64,000 bases of DNA, from NCBI GenBank assembly GCA_965153355.1, contig OZ231127.1, positions 21,824,001 to 21,888,000 of the forward strand, given 5' to 3'. Position numbers and translations under genes: made by a program. Below, piece by piece: positions 58,234 through 64,000 of this stretch (positions within the stretch are counted from its first letter, which is position 1; the number at the start of each line of letters is the position of its first letter). The notes beneath the pieces are model-generated. The model was not told the DNA's origin. It saw only the letters and a program-made list of their open reading frames with translations, and ran no database searches. Source of the stretch: Flaccisagitta enflata. Taxonomy: Eukaryota; Chaetognatha; Sagittoidea; Aphragmophora.

Positions 58234-58433
58234 TAGTCGCGTGCACACGACTCTACAACCCGCTTTGTCCATCGGTCAGTCGGTTGGTCGGTTGGTCGGT
58301 TGGTCACACTTTACTTTTTTTCATGTTTTTATTTTATTTGACCTCACTGCTCCTGCCCAAATGGTCTGGTTACCTCAAATATGGCCCCTGCCCACCCGCA
58401 CGCGACTTCGGTAGCCGTGTATCCGGCCTTGTT
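58234..58433 (+). mobile_element. HINE-like element, AGTCGCG subfamily
   Basis: TAGTCGCGTGCACACGACT, CTCTACAACCCGCTTTGTCC, GTCGGTTGGTCGG tract, TTGACCTCACTGCTCCTGCC, CCGCACGCGACT box, GTATCCGGCCTTGTT end. One of the best-preserved copies. Confidence 0.92.
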
Positions 58434-59460
58434 TCTATACAGAACTTTGCGCTACACTAGAGCGCATGCCAAGGTACTGGGCAAAATCATGGCTTATAGT
58501 TATACTGAAGCTGCCTTATTGCCAATATTGAAATAACTACAAAATCTCTCATGGGACAGCATATTGTATGCCTTATAGGCGGGCATGGTATATTAGCGGG
58601 TTCGCTCTAGCGGTGCTCCACTGTATTTTGATTGCTTTAAGACAGGAAATAGTTAGAAAATCATGTCGGAAACTTTGAGGTTGAAATCCCTGCCCCTCGG
58701 AAGGTTTGAAAGATGTGTATGTCTGTCTATCATTAATCAAAATCCCAGCCCGAGAAAACTTTGTTTGATGAAAAGCTTTAGCTCGGTGACGAAGGAGAAA
58801 AGGCTGGGTACTTGTTTCATTTTTTTTGCAAATATGAAAAATATATTTCTCCTTACGTCGTGGTGCAGAACAGCGTCAAATTTGACAAATCGTTCTGTTC
58901 TTTGATGGAATACGCTGCTATGCAGCGGAAATATAACAAAAACTTAAGTCTTATGCATGCTTAATACTCCCTTAATTAATTAACAACCTGTTAACTGACC
59001 AATGGTATTGATCTCGCATCGGTAAAGTCGCAGCATACTTAATGAAACAACAGAATTCTTTAAAAATAATTGCACGGAAAACATGAGATCTTGCCACGTG
59101 AAAAACCGAATCTGTCTCTGAATGCAAAATTTTGCATTTCTAAACACATGGCCTGTTTCTTAAAAGTGTTTAGACTGATGCCATGTTTTTCAAAATGCAA
59201 AATTTTGAATTCAGACACAGATTCGGTTTTTCACGCGAGACATGTCAATGCACAAGAATCAATTTTTATCAAAAATCCATCAATTTCGCATCCTTTTTCT
59301 CACATTTCCTAAGCATATGGTACAGAAAAACGTTTTCCTATGCAAAAAATTGATGATTACCAACCACAAATCCTTTATCTCAATAATAAATCTTTGAATA
59401 TATAAAATAAAAAATATCGTATAAATCGTTTTGACTTGTCAAATTTTGTATTCGTTTGCA
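58434..59460. other. Intergenic DNA with one inverted pair
   Basis: 59098-59138 (GTGAAAAACCGAATCTGTCT, CTGAATGCAAAATTTTGCAT) and 59193-59236 are inverted copies (AAAATTTTGAATTCAGACAC, AGATTCGGTTTTTCACG), so 59095-59240 is a fold-back of ~145 bp. Otherwise nothing recognised. Confidence 0.5.
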
Positions 59461-60540
59461 CTGTGACTTACGTAGACTCTAATTCTAAGTTTTCTCTCTC
59501 GCTTTCAAGACGCTTTCTCCGGTCGTCCGTGCGTTTGTCTATCCTTATGCCGTGCTCGAGGTGAAAAGTGCGAAAACGCGTCTTTCCACCACGGCCCCCT
59601 CCGCCCCCCCATGATGACGTTAACAGTTGCCATTTAGTTTCGATTTGATTGAATGTCCCCCCCCCCCCTCCATTGTACTTGCCGCGAATTCGATACCCTC
59701 TCATCAAATACAACTGCTACCAGCAAAACCTTTGTTGTGCTGATATAATGTGTAATAATATATATTATATAATGAGGAATTCTGATTTGCACTGTGTGAA
59801 AGCACATAACTTACAGTTTATTCATGCAAATTTTCGAAGCGCTGGCTCTAGCGTTTTGGTTTCCACGCGGTAATAGAATTTGAGAAGATTTTTCTAAAAA
59901 AACAGTATTTTTTGTATGAAAACTGTACTAATTCATGATCAAAATAGATAAAAATTGACCAAATCGGTTAAAAACATTTTTTCTATTTCTTTTAAATTCT
60001 TTTGATAATTGAAGAAGTCTCAGCTAAAAGTGAAACATTTTTATATTCAAAACTTGCCCGTTCATTGTATTAATATTCTGTTGAACTATTCCTTGAAACT
60101 AAAATTGTTGCTCAGAGGCCTGTGGCTTGTTGCAATTTGAACATGCTCTACCTTTTCATTTGCAGAAACTTACCCAGCAACTTTTTTACTTAAATAGGTG
60201 TAATGGTCAAATAGTTTGAGCCTGTGCGATGAAATTTTGCATGAAAAAACTATAGATTATGTGCTTTCACACAGCTTCAATCCGAATATCACAAAGCAAA
60301 TATTTAAGGCACAATAACAGTTTCTTTTGTTGCAGTTGTAAGTGATAGCAGGGTATCTATGCATTTACATGATATCATTGCATATATTTTTCCAGTATGA
60401 ATATTGAAAGAAACGTCTATCAGCCTCTTCATGCAAAGCACTGTCTTGGTTCGTCCTGCAGGTTCACAGTCCCTCCAACTGCTCCACTATAATCTGTTTT
60501 GTCTTCCAAAGTTTAACCCTACTGAATTAATCTTGTCCCT
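59461..60540. other. Intergenic DNA, nothing recognised
   Basis: GTGTGAAAGCACATAACTTA (59795) and ATTATGTGCTTTCACAC (60256) are an inverted word pair 460 bp apart. This may be the ends of an unrecognised element. Confidence 0.35.
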
Positions 60541-60559
60541 AGTTTCCGATTCTATGCCT

Positions 60560-60562
<3 letters not shown>

Positions 60563-60615
<53 letters not shown>

Positions 60616-60618
60616 AAC

Positions 60619-60700
<82 letters not shown>

Positions 60701-60701
60701 A
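60563..60701. repeat. (CT)n-(ATC)n compound microsatellite
   Basis: About 50 bp CT, then about 80 bp ATC triplets. Confidence 0.95.
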
Positions 60702-60904
60702 TTGCACGGTGCTTAGGCCGAGGGTCGGTCCATCCGTTGGTCCCTTCAAGGGAGGACATTGACTCGTGGACTTGTGCTTTCCCGGGCCAGGGTACATATT
60801 TTTGACATTCTTCACTGCATTGATCCTCAAACTTCTTGTCATCATTGGATATCCTATCGACGTCAGAGCCACGAAGTTTAAGCTTCCGCATGACGCGCTA
60901 AAAT

Positions 60905-60939
<35 letters not shown>

Positions 60940-61097
60940 TCTCTCTCTCCTGTACTGTGCCATTGGATTTCTCACAACAATCTACCCCCGCATTGGCTCT
61001 TTAAATTCTTTGTCCCTATCTCGTTGAAATAGTTACGGTTACTCTTCAAAACAATAAGTCACCTTGAGAAAATAAAGACAAAGAAGAGAGAGAAAAA

Positions 61098-61289
61098 ACA
61101 AGGCCGGATACACGGCTACCTTAGTCGCGTGCTGGTGGGCAGGGACATTGATTAGAAAAAATAACCATGTATTTGGGTAGGAACAGTAATGCAGTAAACA
61201 TGCCTAAACACCGAAAGAATAAAAAAAGTAAAGTTTGATCGACGGACCAACGGACAGACGGACAAAGCGGAGTCGCGTGCACGTGACTA
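61098..61289 (-). mobile_element. HINE-like element, AGTCGCG subfamily
   Basis: AACAAGGCCGGATACACGG, TTAGTCGCGTGCTGGTGGGC, GACGGACCAACGGACAG, GGAGTCGCGTGCACGTGACTA. Confidence 0.88.
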
Positions 61290-61794
61290 AAAAAGAAGAC
61301 TAGTAAGAAAACAAAACAAGAAAAAAAAAAAGAAAAAAAAAAGGGAAATGAAGAAAAATAGACCGACGGATGTGCTTACTTCTTAAGAATCATCTAAAAA
61401 GTAAAAGAAAGAAACAGTAGCTTGATTTTGCAGCAAGGACACATCGTCCCAGGTGTTGTGCTCTTGTTTGTATTTTACCTGACTTTTCTGCCGGGACACA
61501 TCACCCAAATGTCATGGACTTACTCATAATTGTTTCATACCTGTCTTTGTTACGAGGACACATCGTCCCAAGTGTTGCGGTCTTGTCTGTTTTTTTACCT
61601 GTCTTTGTTGCGTTCTTTTTCAGTAGTACTTGCAGCAGTTTCCTCTGAATGACTTCGACCAAATCGGTTTTTGCCGTCTTTAATCCTCCAATTCTTGCTC
61701 CCAACACTCAAAACATTCGGCCACTATTCAATCATAGAGATATATTTTTTGCTTTTCTATCTGCGCAACTGTCTTTTTCCTTTTTTTTTTTTTT

Positions 61795-61815
61795 CTTTAT
61801 TCTTTCTCTCTTTCT

Positions 61816-61875
<60 letters not shown>

Positions 61876-61880
61876 TTTTT

Positions 61881-61948
<68 letters not shown>

Positions 61949-62008
61949 TTTTCTTTTTCCTTCTTTTTTCTTTCTTTTTCTTTCTTTCTTTCTTTCTTTC
62001 TTTCTTTT

Positions 62009-62044
<36 letters not shown>

Positions 62045-62159
62045 TTTTTTTTTTTTCTTTTTATCTGTTTTCATCTCTCTGTCTTACCTTTTTTGTTACT
62101 TTCTTACTTTCTTTCCATCTTTCTTTTTTTTTATCTTTCTTTCTTTCTTGCTTTCTTTT

Positions 62160-62222
<63 letters not shown>

Positions 62223-62245
62223 ATCTTTCTGTCTTTCTTTCTTTT
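61795..62245. repeat. (TTTC)n microsatellite
   Basis: About 450 bp of TTTC with short interruptions; Phe/Leu/Ser ORFs here are artefacts. Confidence 0.97.
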
Positions 62246-62481
62246 TCGACTTTCGTTTTTCTCTGAGAACAAAAAGAATGTTGTCTGAAATCTGAACTGT
62301 TTACCATGCTAGCTATCTATTTCGTTCTCAATTGCTGCGCCAGTTCATTAAATATGTATGCGGAAGCTCAATAACAACCTTTGTCTATCAAGCTCAATAA
62401 CAACCTTGGTCTATTGAAATAGCTCGGAGTCACGACTACTACTACATATAATGTAAATGCCCTCTGTCTGCTTGTCTGTCC

Positions 62482-62483
<2 letters not shown>

Positions 62484-62532
<49 letters not shown>
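62484..62532. repeat. (TC)n microsatellite
   Basis: About 48 bp TC. Confidence 0.95.
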
Positions 62533-62536
<4 letters not shown>

Positions 62537-62861
62537 TCGCATCAACGCTTGATGTTTCTTATTTATATATTTATTCATTTTCAAAATTGCTCTGTACCTA
62601 ATCTGACTACGCACCTAAATGGGGTGTTTATGTAACTAGCTCCGAGCTTCCTGTTTGTCACTTTGTATCGAATCCATATCGCCCTTTTGTATTTACTTGA
62701 TGGCTTTCCGTGCTTTCTTTTATTTACAATAAATGTTTTTTCTTTCATTCAATAACCACTAACATTTAGGAAACACAAGTATTGCCAACATACCTTAGCA
62801 AAATTGAACAACAACAAAAGCAACTACAAAAACAACCACAAACATAACAACAAAACAACAC

Positions 62862-62985
<124 letters not shown>

Positions 62986-63031
62986 AAAAAAAAAAAAAAA
63001 ACGCTTTTAAAAACTACCGGATCAGTGTTCT

Positions 63032-63225
63032 TAGTCGCGTGCACGCGACTCTACAACCCGCTTTGTCCGTCCGTCCGTCGGTTGGTTGGTCAGTTGGTCA
63101 CACTTATTTTCTTTTATGATCTTATTTCTTTGACCTCACTGCTCCTACCCTCATGGTCTGGTGACCTCAAATATGGCCCCTGCCCACCAGCACGCGACTT
63201 TGGTAGCCGTGTATCCGGCCTTGTT
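63032..63225 (+). mobile_element. HINE-like element, AGTCGCG subfamily
   Basis: TAGTCGCGTGCACGCGACT, a perfect 18-bp palindrome after the T; CTCTACAACCCGCTTTGTCC, GTCCGTCCGTCGGTTGG, far box AGCACGCGACT, GTATCCGGCCTTGTT end. Confidence 0.92.
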
Positions 63226-63320
63226 TTCCCTCTTCCTGTAAGTCTATTCTATGTCTCGCTCTTGCTCATGGTTTTCCTTCATCATTACATTCAATTTGAT
63301 TCAATTTCCAACTCTTAGCC

Positions 63321-63492
63321 ATGTCTCGGAATTCTGTTACATCGATTACCACTGATTGGGGAGACGACCCAACCGCCCATCGAGAGGATGGTGGAGGAGG
63401 AGGAGGAGGAGGAGATGGAGGAGGAGGTGAATATTACGTTTATAATTCGGGCGACGATGAATTGTACGAAATCCCTTCGCAAGATCCACCAG
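63321..63492 (+). CDS. Candidate first coding exon, unknown gene
   Basis: ATG at 63321 is preceded by CAACTCTTAGCC, an acceptor-like site. The frame gives an acidic, Gly-rich N-terminus (SRNSVTSITTDWGDDPTAH, then GGGGGGGGDGGGG, then YYVYNSGDDELYEIPS) and reaches a donor CCACCAG|GTGAAG in phase 1. Beyond the donor the frame soon stops in tandem-repeat DNA, as expected for an intron. Family unknown; the rest would lie past the window. Confidence 0.4.
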
Positions 63493-63519
63493 GTGAAGAA
63501 CAGATTATGTTCTTTGTTT

Positions 63520-64000
63520 GTGCAAAATTATGAAGCTTGTGTTTTGATAACTATCGTCAACTTGAGCAGTGTTATGAGTTGTGCTTGAATAAAATCAGTG
63601 ACAACTCATCCTTAAAGCATTTCACCAAAAATTGTCAGACTTGCGATTTGATCTATCATCTTATGCATCGTACAGGGTTGTGCTAGAATGAATTTGATGA
63701 AATTAGTGATCAGTTATCTCAATAGCAATTCACCAAAATCATGAAACTTGTGCATTGTGATTTGATAATCGCTAAGTAATCTTATGCATCGTAAGGGGTT
63801 GTGCTTGAATGAATTTAATGAAAACAGTTACCAATTATCTAAACAGCATTTTACCAAAATTATGAAACTTGTGATTTGATAATCGCTATGTTATCTCATG
63901 CAGTGTAAAGAGTTGTGCTTGAATGAATTTTGTGAAATCAGTGATCAGTTATCTCAACAGCATTTCACCAAAATCGCTATGTTATCCTTTGAATTGTAAT
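63520..64000. repeat. ~105-120 bp tandem repeat running out of the window
   Basis: CCAAAATTATGAAACTTGTG-type words recur at about 63524, 63628, 63735, 63856 and 63970, with GGTTGTGCTTGAATGAATTT and CAGTTATCTCAACAGCATTT between them. Confidence 0.85.

Overview
The window looks like repeat-rich nuclear DNA from an invertebrate animal. Spliced genes with canonical GT/AG introns, non-LTR retrotransposons of three clades, a Penelope-like element, hAT and Tc1/mariner-type elements and very long (GA)n, (CA)n, (AAC)n and (TTTC)n microsatellites all point to a metazoan. I cannot name the species. There are no bacterial operons, rRNA genes or convincing tRNA genes.

Host genes are sparse. On the minus strand, 3358-7439 encodes an XK-related (scramblase-family) membrane protein. 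It has a large exon, one upstream exon joined by a phase-matched intron, and an unusual C-terminal ectodomain resembling SRCR plus C-type-lectin modules. Also on the minus strand, 26944-33010 holds four exons of a METTL27-like (WBSCR27-like) SAM methyltransferase whose junctions all keep phase. Weaker host-exon candidates lie at 9321-9434 (+), 29419-29571 (-), 56913-57364 (-, GC-rich island) and 63321-63492 (+).

Most of the rest is mobile DNA. 12511-13549 is a Penelope-like GIY-YIG remnant between inverted repeats. 15947-19253 is a frameshifted LINE with a restriction-like endonuclease. About 40150-50903 (-) is an L1/Tx1-like LINE with an intact 1282-codon ORF2 and an ORF1 that places an SGNH-hydrolase-like domain between two zinc knuckles. 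A 2475-bp non-autonomous hAT (46291-48765, perfect 8-bp target duplication) sits between its ORFs. 50918-55690 (+) is a CR1/Jockey-superclade LINE with a TAATG ORF1/ORF2 overlap and a dead RT site (FADN). Tc1/mariner-type TIR elements lie at 2401-3001, 6535-7164, 10954-11546 and 35326-36089, with a Tc1 transposase relic ending at 8273.

The most striking component is a short element present in more than 20 copies on both strands. It starts TAG plus a hairpin, carries a (GTCY)n tract and ends GGCCTTGTT. At least five subfamilies have different terminal words, yet each keeps the same three-way complementarity between its end hairpin and a box near the other end. The design resembles Helentron/Helitron2-derived non-autonomous elements (HINE/DINE-1 type). 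A second family is bounded by GGGCAGCGGCCCCG inverted ends and filled with a ~20-bp minisatellite. A third set of fold-back elements, and a 180-bp satellite, share a module around GATTGGTCCCA.
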